21,978 nt of DNA from positions 1 to 21,978 of IMG/VR virus record IMGVR_UViG_3300028364_000163; one strand, given 5' to 3'. The position numbers and the translations under genes are program-made. This stretch comes from a virus. The notes beneath the pieces are model-generated. The model ran no database searches and was not told the DNA's origin. It worked only from the letters and a program-made list of their open reading frames with translations. Below, in pieces: positions 6,010 to 12,562 of this stretch (positions within the stretch are counted from its first letter, which is position 1; every line of letters starts with the position of its first letter).

Positions 6010-6319
6010 CGGCGGCGTATTCCTTGAAAAGCTGAACCGCGCACTTACCGAAGTCGCCGGCGGTGTGATTGATTACAAAGTCAAAGGCAGAGTGACGATT
6101 ACTCTGGAAATGCAGCCCATCGGTGGCAGCGCTCAAGTAAACCTGACTCACAAGCTGGAATACCTGGTACCCATGCCGAACGGATCTTTGCTCGACAAAG
6201 ACAACACCAGCACGGTCATGCAAGTGCATACCGGTGGGCGCTTGTGTTTCGAGAAGGAAAACCAAACGGCGCTATTCAACCGCAATGGATCAATCAAGGA
6301 CGCAACCGATGATAAGTGA
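5921..6319 (+). CDS. Conserved phage protein preceding DUF2303
   Basis: A 132-residue protein. The core (LNRALTEVAGGVIDYKVKGRVTITLEMQPIGGSAQVNLTHKLEYLVPMPNGS...GGRLCFEKENQTALF) resembles a small beta-rich phage protein that I recall regularly upstream of DUF2303 genes. Its function is unknown. GAAGGT precedes the ATG at 5921. That start overlaps the upstream gene by 89 nt; a second in-frame ATG at 5975 (MTDTMEVLQ) would cut the overlap to 35 nt but lacks an obvious ribosome site. The end overlaps the DUF2303 start by 11 nt, so the pair is likely made together. Confidence 0.7.
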   Translation: MSQKPESKPAVGPALVSRMTDTMEVLQDFDGGVFLEKLNRALTEVAGGVIDYKVKGRVTITLEMQPIGGSAQVNLTHKLEYLVPMPNGSLLDKDNTSTVMQVHTGGRLCFEKENQTALFNRNGSIKDATDDK

Positions 6320-7196
6320 ATCTGGAATCGACAAGCTGGTGGAGCTAACTTCACCGGCTGAAATCAACAAAATGCTTGGCGCAATGACTGGACAGCGGGC
6401 GCTGGCAATTCCAACAACCGTAAAAGTGCATGACTTTGAAAGGTATTTCCCCAAGCTACTGCGAATGAAGCAACAATTCCAAACGCAAGACCTTGAAAGC
6501 TTTGCTGTGTATTCCATTGATATGGCTGGCCAGTATGCAAGAGCATCAGAAACAACAGATGCAGCAGGTTTAGACGAAGGATTGGCAGCGCAATTAACGC
6601 CTTTATTCGTGGACGAGTCGGCAATGTCGGCGCGCGTAGTGTTTGATTTTGCATCCGTAGAAGATCCACTGCACTGCGATAACACGGCAACATTGACGCT
6701 TCGCAAGACGGCTGAATACCGACAGTTCCTAGAAGCGAACGACAACCCAATGCGCCAGAAAAACTTTGCCGAGTGGCTGGAAGACTGGCGCGCATACCTT
6801 GTGGTTTACGACCAGGACGGCGGGACGCTACCAATGGCCACGGCAATTTCAGCCGTTCGCAAATACGAAGTATTGGAAAAGAACGAGGTTGGCAGCGAAG
6901 AAAAGTCGTTTTCACAGCGAAAATCCGCAACGTCAGAAGTGGGCGCGAAAAACGCCGAAAAACTGCCTGGCTTCGTCGGCTTCAAGTGTAAGCCGTACAA
7001 GGAACTGAATCAGCGCGAATTTATGACCCGCGTTTCAATTTCAGATCCTCAGTCGCCGGTATTCCGCTTGCGCGCTATTCAGCTGGAAACTGTAGCAGAA
7101 GATATTGCTAGTGAGTTTTGCCGGCTAATAGGCGACAGAATCAATGAGGACGGCGTGAATTGCGATAGGTTTGCAATTTACAAGGGCAGCATTTAA
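6309..7196 (+). CDS. DUF2303 family phage protein
   Basis: A 295-residue protein matching the DUF2303 pattern: an early VHDFERYFPKL segment (family 'v.dlE.y...p'), a middle ARVVFDF...DPLHCDNTATLTLRKTAEYRQFLEANDNPMRQKNFAEWLEDW block (fD......HcdhtA.l.l..T.ew..w...ng....Q..FaefLEd), and a C-terminal PPVFRLR-like segment (SPVFRLRAIQLETVAEDIASEF). Its function is unknown; it is common in phage early/recombination regions. I chose ATG 6309 because AAGGA lies eight bases upstream; in-frame ATGs at 6234 and 6285 lack a site and would deepen the overlap with the previous gene. It ends the replication/early block, followed by a 278-nt stretch carrying an interrupted ORF. Confidence 0.85.
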   Translation: MISESGIDKLVELTSPAEINKMLGAMTGQRALAIPTTVKVHDFERYFPKLLRMKQQFQTQDLESFAVYSIDMAGQYARASETTDAAGLDEGLAAQLTPLFVDESAMSARVVFDFASVEDPLHCDNTATLTLRKTAEYRQFLEANDNPMRQKNFAEWLEDWRAYLVVYDQDGGTLPMATAISAVRKYEVLEKNEVGSEEKSFSQRKSATSEVGAKNAEKLPGFVGFKCKPYKELNQREFMTRVSISDPQSPVFRLRAIQLETVAEDIASEFCRLIGDRINEDGVNCDRFAIYKGSI

Positions 7197-7238
7197 CCCT
7201 TAGCACGAGGCAGGGCCAGGTGACTGGCTCTGTATTCT

Positions 7239-7475
7239 ATGCAAAAACACACCATTTAGACTTACATTGACGGGATACTTTGCCAGGTTGAGATTGAGTA
7301 CAGCCCGGGCAGCGATCGATTAATTCACAGTGCAAGCACCGAGCCAAACGACCCCGAAGAGATTGAGGTGATATCTGCCATGTATCGCAGGGGTAACCCG
7401 GTAGCCTGGGTGGAACGGAAACTGACGAGGCACGAAGAGGCCCGCATCATCAAAGAGTTTAAGAGGGAAATCTAA
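7239..7475 (+). pseudogene. Small phage ORF interrupted by an in-frame TAG at codon 7
   Basis: Reading from ATG 7239 gives MQKHTI, a TAG at 7257-7259, then 71 open codons (TYIDGILCQVEIEYSPGS...NPVAWVERKLTRHEEARIIKEF...) to a TAA at 7473-7475. The 'YIDGILCQVE...W.E.K' pattern resembles a small phage protein family that I recall beginning right at 'YVDG.LC.V'. The TAA overlaps the next gene's ATG (TAATG), the coupling expected of a live gene. There is no ribosome site before 7239. The first good start after the TAG is ATG 7380, with GAGGTGA eight bases upstream, giving a 31-residue product. So this is either a recent amber mutant, a non-canonical start, or a gene reduced to its C-terminus. The stretch 7197-7238 holds nothing else clear. 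Confidence 0.5.
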
Positions 7476-7882
7476 TGGCAGACCTTGAACGACTGGCAAA
7501 GCAACACGCCAAGCTGGCAGACGAGCGCAACCGGTTAAAGCGCGAAGGCAGTGACGAATTAGGTAAGTGTTTGCGCGCGAACGCAACACCCGAAGGCTTC
7601 AATAATTTTGGTCCTGACAGCTTAAAAAACCGACTCAAAGCTAATTACGAAAAACTGAATTGCATTGAGGCCGCTTACGCAAATCTGGACGGTTTTACTT
7701 TTGAAGAGGCATGGCCGTACATCGATATCGACGACGAAAACAGCATGGCCTGCATCCACTGCCAAAACACGCGCGAACTGCGAAAGCAGAGAATGGCCGC
7801 CGGCATCCAGCTGGGAAAGATCAGAACCGGCATTACCCTGGCGGGCAGGTATTTGTTGAAGCTTGAATCGGAAAAGGACTAG
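7475..7882 (+). CDS. Unrecognised 135-residue protein with CxxC motif
   Basis: The N-terminal 25 residues form a charged heptad-like helix (LERLAKQHAKLADERNRLKRE). The middle is neutral. The C-terminus carries C93-IH-C96 followed by NTRELRKQRMAAGIQLGKIRTGITLAGRYLL, a 'C..C......R......G..kg.Itr.Gr.L' pattern that I associate with small phage proteins of unknown function. The single CxxC pair could bind metal on dimerisation. The ATG overlaps the preceding TAA, so its translation probably depends on ribosomes finishing the interrupted upstream ORF. No family name is offered. Confidence 0.75.
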   Translation: MADLERLAKQHAKLADERNRLKREGSDELGKCLRANATPEGFNNFGPDSLKNRLKANYEKLNCIEAAYANLDGFTFEEAWPYIDIDDENSMACIHCQNTRELRKQRMAAGIQLGKIRTGITLAGRYLLKLESEKD

Positions 7883-7885
7883 GCC

Positions 7886-8401
7886 ATGCCGAGAAGCAAG
7901 AAGCCGCGTAAAAAATACGCATTAACCCAACGAAGCCGCCGCGAGTCAATCCTTGGCGTTGAAATGGAGCATGACACCGCCTGGCGAGTGGATGGCAAAG
8001 ATAAGGCGACAGTTAAAATCAAAATACCTGATGGAAGTATTTACTTGCCGGAAGGCTACTACCAAGGCCGGTGGCTTATGCTTAACGGCGCAATTGACAC
8101 CCATGCAATGGCTCTTGAGAGGCTAAAGCGGCTGGAATTTAACTGGCAGGTTTGGTCTTGGGCGCTTGGAGAAACCCCAACGGGAGAGCAATACCGAGAA
8201 GAAACAAGCTTTAACGCCGACGAGCCGGTAAAGCTGGACGCATTGCATGAACTTGCAGAGCAGGCAATGGCGGAGAATAAAAAAGCGCTTGGCCTGAATC
8301 ACTATCGATCAAGTGGGTGGCGCGTAGTAACCACTGGACAAGCGGAGCCTTACAGCCTAGAGTTACTGAAACAGGCAAAGAAAGGTAAAAAAAGTGGCTG
8401 A
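7886..8401 (+). CDS. Unrecognised 171-residue phage protein
   Basis: No family recognised with confidence. The N-terminus is very basic (MPRSKKPRKKYALTQRSRRES), suggesting nucleic-acid contact. A core follows with a predicted mix of strands and helices (YLPEGYYQGRWLMLNGAIDTHAMALERLKRLEFNWQVWSWALGETPTGEQYREE), then a polar tail. AAGGA lies shortly before the ATG, and the gap to the upstream gene is three bases. It has no signal or membrane segment. The stop is overlapped by the start of a tiny hydrophobic ORF. Being one of a set of co-directional small genes, it is likely expressed early as part of the accessory block. Confidence 0.7.
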   Translation: MPRSKKPRKKYALTQRSRRESILGVEMEHDTAWRVDGKDKATVKIKIPDGSIYLPEGYYQGRWLMLNGAIDTHAMALERLKRLEFNWQVWSWALGETPTGEQYREETSFNADEPVKLDALHELAEQAMAENKKALGLNHYRSSGWRVVTTGQAEPYSLELLKQAKKGKKSG

Positions 8402-8480
8402 ATACATACTATACGCAGCGCCATATATCCTTTTACCGTTAATCGGCGCGGCAATAAAAATAATCAGGCGATCAATTTAA
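8394..8480 (+). CDS. Putative 28-residue single-pass membrane peptide
   Basis: The GTG at 8394 overlaps the upstream stop, with AAAGG eight bases before it. The product has one hydrophobic stretch (YILYAAPYILLPLIGAAIKII) and a short basic end (RRSI). That is enough for one membrane pass, with the positive C-terminus facing the cytoplasm. Small phage membrane peptides can act in lysis control, superinfection exclusion or anti-defence, but nothing in the sequence singles out one of these. The overlap, ribosome site and clean hydrophobic profile are the support. Chance occurrence is possible given the size. Confidence 0.5.
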   Translation: MAEYILYAAPYILLPLIGAAIKIIRRSI

Positions 8481-8495
8481 ACCGAGGAAATCAAG

Positions 8496-8690
8496 ATGGA
8501 AGATCGTAATTTTTTGGTTTGGTCAAACGAACACAAAGCCTACTGGGGATGGAACCATTGTGGTTACACGGTAGATGCTGCCCTGGCAGGGCGTTACACC
8601 CTGGCCGATGCCGTTGCTATCTGTCACCAAGCAAACGGACCCCAATCTTCGGGCGTCCCGCCTGAATCCATCGTACCGGTGGCGGAATGA
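8496..8690 (+). CDS. Small conserved phage protein (WS.E.K..W..GYT type)
   Basis: A 64-residue protein. The pattern FLVWSNEHKAYWGWNHCGYTVDAALAGRYTLADAVAICHQANGPQSSGVPPESIVPV is one that I recognise from many phage and prophage small ORFs of unknown function: 'fllWs.eh..ww....GYt....eAG.ys..eA..ic..a......P.e..vp'. It is probably a compact soluble fold. GAGGAAA precedes the ATG. It shares an ATGA overlap with the next gene, so the two are likely made in a set ratio. The role is unknown. Confidence 0.75.
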   Translation: MEDRNFLVWSNEHKAYWGWNHCGYTVDAALAGRYTLADAVAICHQANGPQSSGVPPESIVPVAE

Positions 8691-8974
8691 ATGCCGAGCA
8701 GCTGCGCCAGCAGCTTGTTAACGCGCAATACTACCTGCACACGAACGGTCAGCTTATATTCAAGCCGAACGGCGGTGTAGAGCGCGAGAGCAGCTTTGTG
8801 GTGAAGGTATGGCAGGTTCTTGACCACGTTCGCACACCGCAAGATTACACCCAGTTTTTGAGAGAAGCGCGAGAGGCAGGAGCAAGCGCAGATCGAATAA
8901 ACGAAATCGCACTTGTAAACGATCTGGACGAAAATAATCCAGGCTGGCAATATCAAGTGTATGGTGGCGAGTAA
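8687..8974 (+). CDS. Unrecognised 95-residue phage protein
   Basis: No family recognised. It is soluble and mixed in structure: an N-terminal helix (NAEQLRQQLVNAQYYLHTN), a strand-rich segment (GQLIFKPNGGVERESSFVVKVWQVL) and a helical part (DYTQFLREAREAGASADRINEIALVNDL). Its ATG is fused to the stop of the preceding small conserved gene, so expression is coupled. A 59-nt gap follows, ending in AAAAGAGGAAA before the RyR-domain gene; the gap shows no firm promoter or terminator. Confidence 0.65.
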   Translation: MNAEQLRQQLVNAQYYLHTNGQLIFKPNGGVERESSFVVKVWQVLDHVRTPQDYTQFLREAREAGASADRINEIALVNDLDENNPGWQYQVYGGE

Positions 8975-9033
8975 CTGCCGGTGGCGCTATAGTGGCTACT
9001 ACAGAATAAATACAGATTAAAAGAGGAAATATC

Positions 9034-9657
9034 ATGCTTGAGTCAGAACTAAAAGATCAAAAAAAACTCGCACAAGCGCAGCTTACACACTGGCGTTGCC
9101 ACAAGATTGTTCAAGCCGGCTACATTGTGGAACGGCTGGACTTTGAAGGCGGCGCGCATCTGTGCATTGACCAAATCCGCGAAGGAATTGCCGTAGACGC
9201 AGTGTTTCTGCAGCGACACAATCCGCAAATCGGCCAGTGTTACGTTTTGTACGAAGATGGGTACGAGTCAATCAGCCCAGCTGGAAGCTTTGAGGCTGGA
9301 TACAGCGAGGTTGGCTCTATTCCGCACACAGCAATAACTGAAATTGCTGAACAGGCCCACGAAATGAACCGGCTGTACTGTGAAGCGCTGGGGGATAACA
9401 GCCAGGTAAAGTGGGCTGATGCCGACGAATGGCAGAAGAAAAGCGCAGTTACTGGCGTGACAGCGGTATTGCATAGCATCGACAGCACATCGGAAGACCT
9501 GCACAACAGCTGGACGCTTGGCGATGTGAAGGATGGTATTGCAAGAACGCATCCCTGCATGGTCCCTTACGACCAGCTGCCAGCCGACCAGCAGTTCAAA
9601 GATCATCTGTTTCGCAGCTTTGTAACGCTCAACCTGCAGCTGTACGGCGCACTGTAA
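9034..9657 (+). CDS. Two-domain phage protein with C-terminal RyR-like domain
   Basis: A 207-residue protein. Residues about 20-92 (HKIVQAGYIVERLDFEGG...DAVFLQRHNPQIGQCYVLYEDGYESISPAGSFEAGY) match a small phage module usually seen alone ('...PqvG.YyV.Y.DGY.SfSPa.aFE.GY'). Residues about 100-197 (ITEIAEQAHEMNRLYCEALGDNSQVKW...EWQKKSAVTGV...HNSW...HPCMVPYDQLPADQQFKDHLFRSFV) match the phage version of the RyR (ryanodine receptor repeat) domain, with the HPC..PYD.L....K...F signature; the stretch between HNSW and HPC is shorter than in most copies. RyR domains have been proposed as ligand sensors, including in bacterial conflict systems, but the phage role is unknown. AAGAGGAAA precedes the ATG. 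The next gene starts 64 nt later, after a gap with no clear signal. Confidence 0.7.
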   Translation: MLESELKDQKKLAQAQLTHWRCHKIVQAGYIVERLDFEGGAHLCIDQIREGIAVDAVFLQRHNPQIGQCYVLYEDGYESISPAGSFEAGYSEVGSIPHTAITEIAEQAHEMNRLYCEALGDNSQVKWADADEWQKKSAVTGVTAVLHSIDSTSEDLHNSWTLGDVKDGIARTHPCMVPYDQLPADQQFKDHLFRSFVTLNLQLYGAL

Positions 9658-9721
9658 GAAGTTTGCCCGCATCTGGGGCAGCAAAAGATCAAAAGGCCGC
9701 CAAAAGGCCAAGGTGATACCG

Positions 9722-10042
9722 ATGAAAGTGAAATGTTACTTGGTAATCCAAGGCAAGACCCCAACCAGTGGACTTGACCGAAACAGACGGCGCGACCCGG
9801 GCACACTCCGCGTCACAAAAAGAAGGCCGGACACGGACAGCGATGAAATAGCCATTGCGCTATGCCTCGATATTCCTGATTCGTTGTTCATCAAACCCGT
9901 ACTGCAAGCCAACATATCCGTGCCGGAAGGCTCCCCCATGGGCGGTGAAATAGACACGGTGGTTGCAGACAACATTGCTGACGTTATCCGCGAGCAGCTT
10001 GGAATCGTTGTTCACGTAACAGCAGAGCGGGGTGACAGTTGA
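9722..10042 (+). CDS. Unrecognised 106-residue protein
   Basis: No family recognised. A short beta-prone N-terminus (MKVKCYLVIQGK) is followed by a basic, turn-rich stretch (DRNRRRDPGTLRVTKRRPDTDSDE), then a more regular half (IAIALCLDIPDSLFIKPVLQANISVPEG...ADNIADVIREQLGIVVHVTAE). The start at ATG 9722 is preferred because AAGGTGA sits about five bases before it; a GTG at 9713 would lie inside that ribosome site. The stop overlaps the next ATG (TGATG). One of the accessory small genes; no function proposed. Confidence 0.65.
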   Translation: MKVKCYLVIQGKTPTSGLDRNRRRDPGTLRVTKRRPDTDSDEIAIALCLDIPDSLFIKPVLQANISVPEGSPMGGEIDTVVADNIADVIREQLGIVVHVTAERGDS

Positions 10043-10662
10043 TGGCCATTGAGCAGGAGCGCCAAAAAATGAAAACAAGTAAAGAGTCGTTCCACGATTG
10101 GGCTGACACTTTCGATCCAGAAGGTGACGAGTGGATGGATATGGAAATTGATAAGGTTTACGCCCAAGGCTGGAAAGATTGCCAGGCGCAGCTGGAAAGC
10201 GCAGAGCCAGTAGGCGAAGTGATCTACATGATTCAGCCGAATTGGGAAGACGCCAGCAAAACCAAGGGCGTAGCGCTGGTGGATCAGTTCATAAAGCCGG
10301 GGACAAAGGTTTACTTGCGGGTACCCGTAGCAAAACCGGAAAAAACCGAGCGTGATGTATTGAGCGAGGTGATGGACGCTTTGTTTGACGCTGGATACGT
10401 AATGCTTGGCGTCTGCGATGGCGAGGAATGGCTTCACGAAGGGACCAGGGCCGAGTTATTGGACTTTGTAATGGCCGCTGACGAGGGAACAATCCAATAC
10501 AGCAGCCCAGTGGGGAAGAGGTTTTCAATGCACATGGTCTACGGCAATGCGCCGTGGGAAGTGATTGCAGACCTGAGCGGTCAAGACGTTGACACATTTG
10601 AATACGGCAACGCCGTTATTACACCGGTCACTGACAGGGCCGAGCGAGAGCTACGCACATGA
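10042..10662 (+). CDS. Unrecognised 206-residue acidic phage protein
   Basis: No named family. Residues about 10-50 (SKESFHDWADTFDPEGDEWMDMEIDKVYAQGWKDCQAQLESAEPVGEV) look like the 'A...GW..C...' helix common in mosaic phage accessory proteins that also carry PVGEV...G..VYLRV, as seen here. The remainder has an alpha/beta composition. GGGGTGA precedes ATG 10042, which is fused to the upstream stop. The last residues (ERELRT) and the junction with the next gene are nearly identical to the next junction downstream: a 21-bp direct repeat spans both stop-start boundaries. This suggests gene exchange at the boundary. Confidence 0.65.
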   Translation: MAIEQERQKMKTSKESFHDWADTFDPEGDEWMDMEIDKVYAQGWKDCQAQLESAEPVGEVIYMIQPNWEDASKTKGVALVDQFIKPGTKVYLRVPVAKPEKTERDVLSEVMDALFDAGYVMLGVCDGEEWLHEGTRAELLDFVMAADEGTIQYSSPVGKRFSMHMVYGNAPWEVIADLSGQDVDTFEYGNAVITPVTDRAERELRT

Positions 10663-10668
10663 GCGATG
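10648..10668 (+). repeat. 21-bp direct repeat at a gene boundary, copy 1
   Basis: This 21-bp segment (GAGCTACGCAC followed by ATGAGCGATG) is identical to 11238-11258. It spans the last codons (ELRT), the stop, and the start (MSD) of the next gene. The copies are 590 bp apart and exactly bracket one gene. Confidence 0.9.
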
Positions 10669-11252
10669 TAATCTTGAAAATGAAGATGTCAGCGATTTCA
10701 GCGGGAAAGCTATTTCAGCGCGCTTGCTACCTTGAAAGCCAAGTGGATCATCTAAACGCGCAGCTAGAAGGGATCAGAGCCGCTGCCATGGCGATTGTTA
10801 AAGATGCGCCAAGCTATGGGCCGTTGTGGTTTGGGAGTGAGGAAATCAAAGCTTTGCACCCATTCCTAAAGCCAGTCGACCAAGTAGAGGTTTATCACGT
10901 CGACGACCCAGTAGGTTATGTGAGCAAGAGAATGCTGGACCAGATGGACGCTAACGCATGGTCCGGCCTGATGATGCGCAGTCAGATGATTGACGGCGAT
11001 ATCGGTCTTTACACCCATTCTGTCAGTCGTTCGGAAATCCCGAATAACTCAGACCATTTAACCGATGCCGGTGAAATGAATGCCAGCGCCGATGTGCCGG
11101 ATGGGTGGAAGCTGGTACCGCTGGAGCCAACACTCAAAATGCTTGAAGAAATTCATTTGGTTAAAGAGTTTACGCACCAAGCGATGACCGCCAGGTACGT
11201 GGCTTTGCTCGACGCTGCGCCAGAGCCACCAAAGCGGGAGCTACGCACATGA
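10659..11252 (+). CDS. Unrecognised 197-residue protein bracketed by direct repeats
   Basis: No named family. N-terminal helix with coiled-coil character (AGKLFQRACYLESQVDHLNAQLEGIRAAAMAIVKDA), a middle with EVYHVDDPVGYVSKRML, and a C-terminal module ADVPDGWKLVPLEPTLKMLEEI...YVALLDAAPEPPKRELRT. That last part resembles a widespread phage tail-end motif ('PdGWklVP..PT..M......W...L.AAP.P'), commonly fused to otherwise unrelated phage proteins. The gene lies exactly between two 21-bp repeats, so its insertion or loss by recombination is easy to picture. Start and stop both use ATGA overlaps, giving a coupled chain. Role unknown. Confidence 0.65.
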   Translation: MSDVILKMKMSAISAGKLFQRACYLESQVDHLNAQLEGIRAAAMAIVKDAPSYGPLWFGSEEIKALHPFLKPVDQVEVYHVDDPVGYVSKRMLDQMDANAWSGLMMRSQMIDGDIGLYTHSVSRSEIPNNSDHLTDAGEMNASADVPDGWKLVPLEPTLKMLEEIHLVKEFTHQAMTARYVALLDAAPEPPKRELRT

Positions 11253-11258
11253 GCGATG
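11238..11258 (+). repeat. 21-bp direct repeat at a gene boundary, copy 2
   Basis: Perfect match to 10648-10668, again covering the ELRT codons, stop and the MSD start of the next gene. The shorter match CATGAGCGAT recurs around the start at 12321. Confidence 0.9.
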
Positions 11259-11830
11259 CAAAAGCCGAAGGCCATTCAAAGGATTGGTTAAAAACGCTCG
11301 ACCGGTGGATTGATCTAATGTCGCGGCTAAAGAAACAGCCAATCCGCGAGTCAATGCAGCAAGAGGTTGATAGAGTCAGAACCGAAGTAATGCGCTACCG
11401 CGAACACAAGGTTTTGCCGGCATTGGCCGATAAGCAGGTGCCGTGCGAGCCGAGGCCCAGTATTGGCAGGCGCAAGGCCGCACAGATTGGCCAAACCATC
11501 GGCGTACTGGCTCAGAATCAGGAAGGTAGAGTTTGTGCTGTGACTGATATGGGCCGGTGTACTTGGCTACGGGAGAATGTGACCGGAGAGGGAAATAGCC
11601 AAGGTGAGTTGCAGGGCATGGCCAACACGGTTTGTGGAACTCTGCCGTATGGCCAGACACTATCCCTGCGAATGGAAAAGGACGCAGCCTGGCTGGAACT
11701 GGAAGACGAAAACGGCAACAACTTGGAACTAACTCACATGGATGAAGGCACATTGCTTGAGCAGATTGCAGAGTCGGTCTTTACAGGCATTGCTGCAGCA
11801 TTTGAAGAACAAAAGGACAAATCAAAATGA
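11249..11830 (+). CDS. Unrecognised 193-residue protein
   Basis: No family recognised. The N-terminal 55 residues are helical and charged (DWLKTLDRWIDLMSRLKKQPIRESMQQEVDRVRTEVMRYREH). A central part (IGQTIGVLAQNQEGRVCAVTDMGRCTWLRE) and a beta-prone C-terminal half (TLSLRMEKDAAWLELEDENGNNLELTH) follow, ending in an acidic helix. The short MSDAKAEGHSKDW opening derives partly from the shared 21-bp repeat, so the first residues may reflect boundary exchange rather than the protein's own history. Its stop overlaps the next start. Confidence 0.65.
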   Translation: MSDAKAEGHSKDWLKTLDRWIDLMSRLKKQPIRESMQQEVDRVRTEVMRYREHKVLPALADKQVPCEPRPSIGRRKAAQIGQTIGVLAQNQEGRVCAVTDMGRCTWLRENVTGEGNSQGELQGMANTVCGTLPYGQTLSLRMEKDAAWLELEDENGNNLELTHMDEGTLLEQIAESVFTGIAAAFEEQKDKSK

Positions 11831-12324
11831 GCCGCCGGTTTGGAAGGAATCAGCGCCGCAAGCTGCAGGCCAAAGTCGCTTTCTTGGAGCGCAACCTGCT
11901 AAGAAGCCAGGGCCATTACCAGCAAGCGGTGAAGAACGGCGCCACTAACGCGGAAATCATCCAAGAAACAGCTAATTTGCTGGGACAGCATTTCTGTACG
12001 CTTCCTGCCGAAAGCGTAGAAGTGACGAGCATGGGACCGTATCTGGAAGGCTACATGATGGACCGCAGCATTACGCACAGTCAGAATTTTATGCTGGAGG
12101 TATTGCCAGTGCTGCGAGGATCTGCAGTTATCGATGATCTAAGCGGCATGATGCACGTTCGGATAGAGATTGATGGCCATGTAGCTGGGTACGCAATAAG
12201 CCCAAAGGCGCTGGCCGAAATGCGATACGTGAGCGCGGCAAGAAAGCTGAACAAACAGATTTCAAGCATTCTAACGCACCACATAATGCGCTCAATTCAG
12301 AAAGAATACGGGATCAGGCCATGA
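11827..12324 (+). CDS. Unrecognised 165-residue protein with basic N-terminus
   Basis: No named family. It opens MSRRFGRNQRRKLQAKVAFLERNLLRSQGHYQQAV, a basic helix of a kind that I have seen at the start of several phage accessory proteins. The rest (YLEGYMMDRSITHSQNFMLEVLPVLRGSAVIDDLSGMMHVRIEIDGHVAGYAISPKALAEM) has an alpha/beta profile. No catalytic motif stands out. AAGGA lies upstream of the ATG, and ATGA overlaps exist at both ends, so it belongs to the same coupled chain as its neighbours. Confidence 0.65.
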   Translation: MSRRFGRNQRRKLQAKVAFLERNLLRSQGHYQQAVKNGATNAEIIQETANLLGQHFCTLPAESVEVTSMGPYLEGYMMDRSITHSQNFMLEVLPVLRGSAVIDDLSGMMHVRIEIDGHVAGYAISPKALAEMRYVSAARKLNKQISSILTHHIMRSIQKEYGIRP

Positions 12325-12509
12325 GCGATATTCTGGACGAAGGTTGTTCGTGCCACGTCAGCCCGCCCTGCCGGTTTTGCGTAGAAACCTATGAATGTGA
12401 GCAGTGCCACTGCAGAGTAATTGGAGAGGACCAGGACGAACTGGCGGCAAGCAATCAGCTGTGCGATGAATGCTTGGAGAAGGCGCCGCAGATCGACCCG
12501 CGATCGTGA
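12321..12509 (+). CDS. Cys-rich 62-residue putative zinc-binding protein
   Basis: Nine cysteines (C9, C11, C17, C20, C26, C29, C31, C48, C51) and two histidines (H12, H30) lie in 62 residues. They include three CxxC pairs: PCRFC, ECEQC and CDEC. This is enough ligand for one or two zinc ribbons; the C26/C29 plus C48/C51 set reads as a classical ribbon (YECEQCHCRVIG...QLCDECLE). Such small phage zinc proteins often bind nucleic acid or host transcription proteins, but nothing here identifies a partner. The ATG is fused to the upstream stop. Confidence 0.7.
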   Translation: MSDILDEGCSCHVSPPCRFCVETYECEQCHCRVIGEDQDELAASNQLCDECLEKAPQIDPRS

Positions 12510-12562
12510 CAGGCACTGATTTACTCAAACCAAAATTCAGAGTTAAAAAGAAGGATCAAAAA

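Noticed and set aside
7220-7270. GTG-started 16-codon peptide, or frameshift at AAAAAC, to rescue the interrupted ORF
   Set aside because: Both shifted frames hit a stop before rejoining the conserved part, so frameshifting cannot bypass the TAG.
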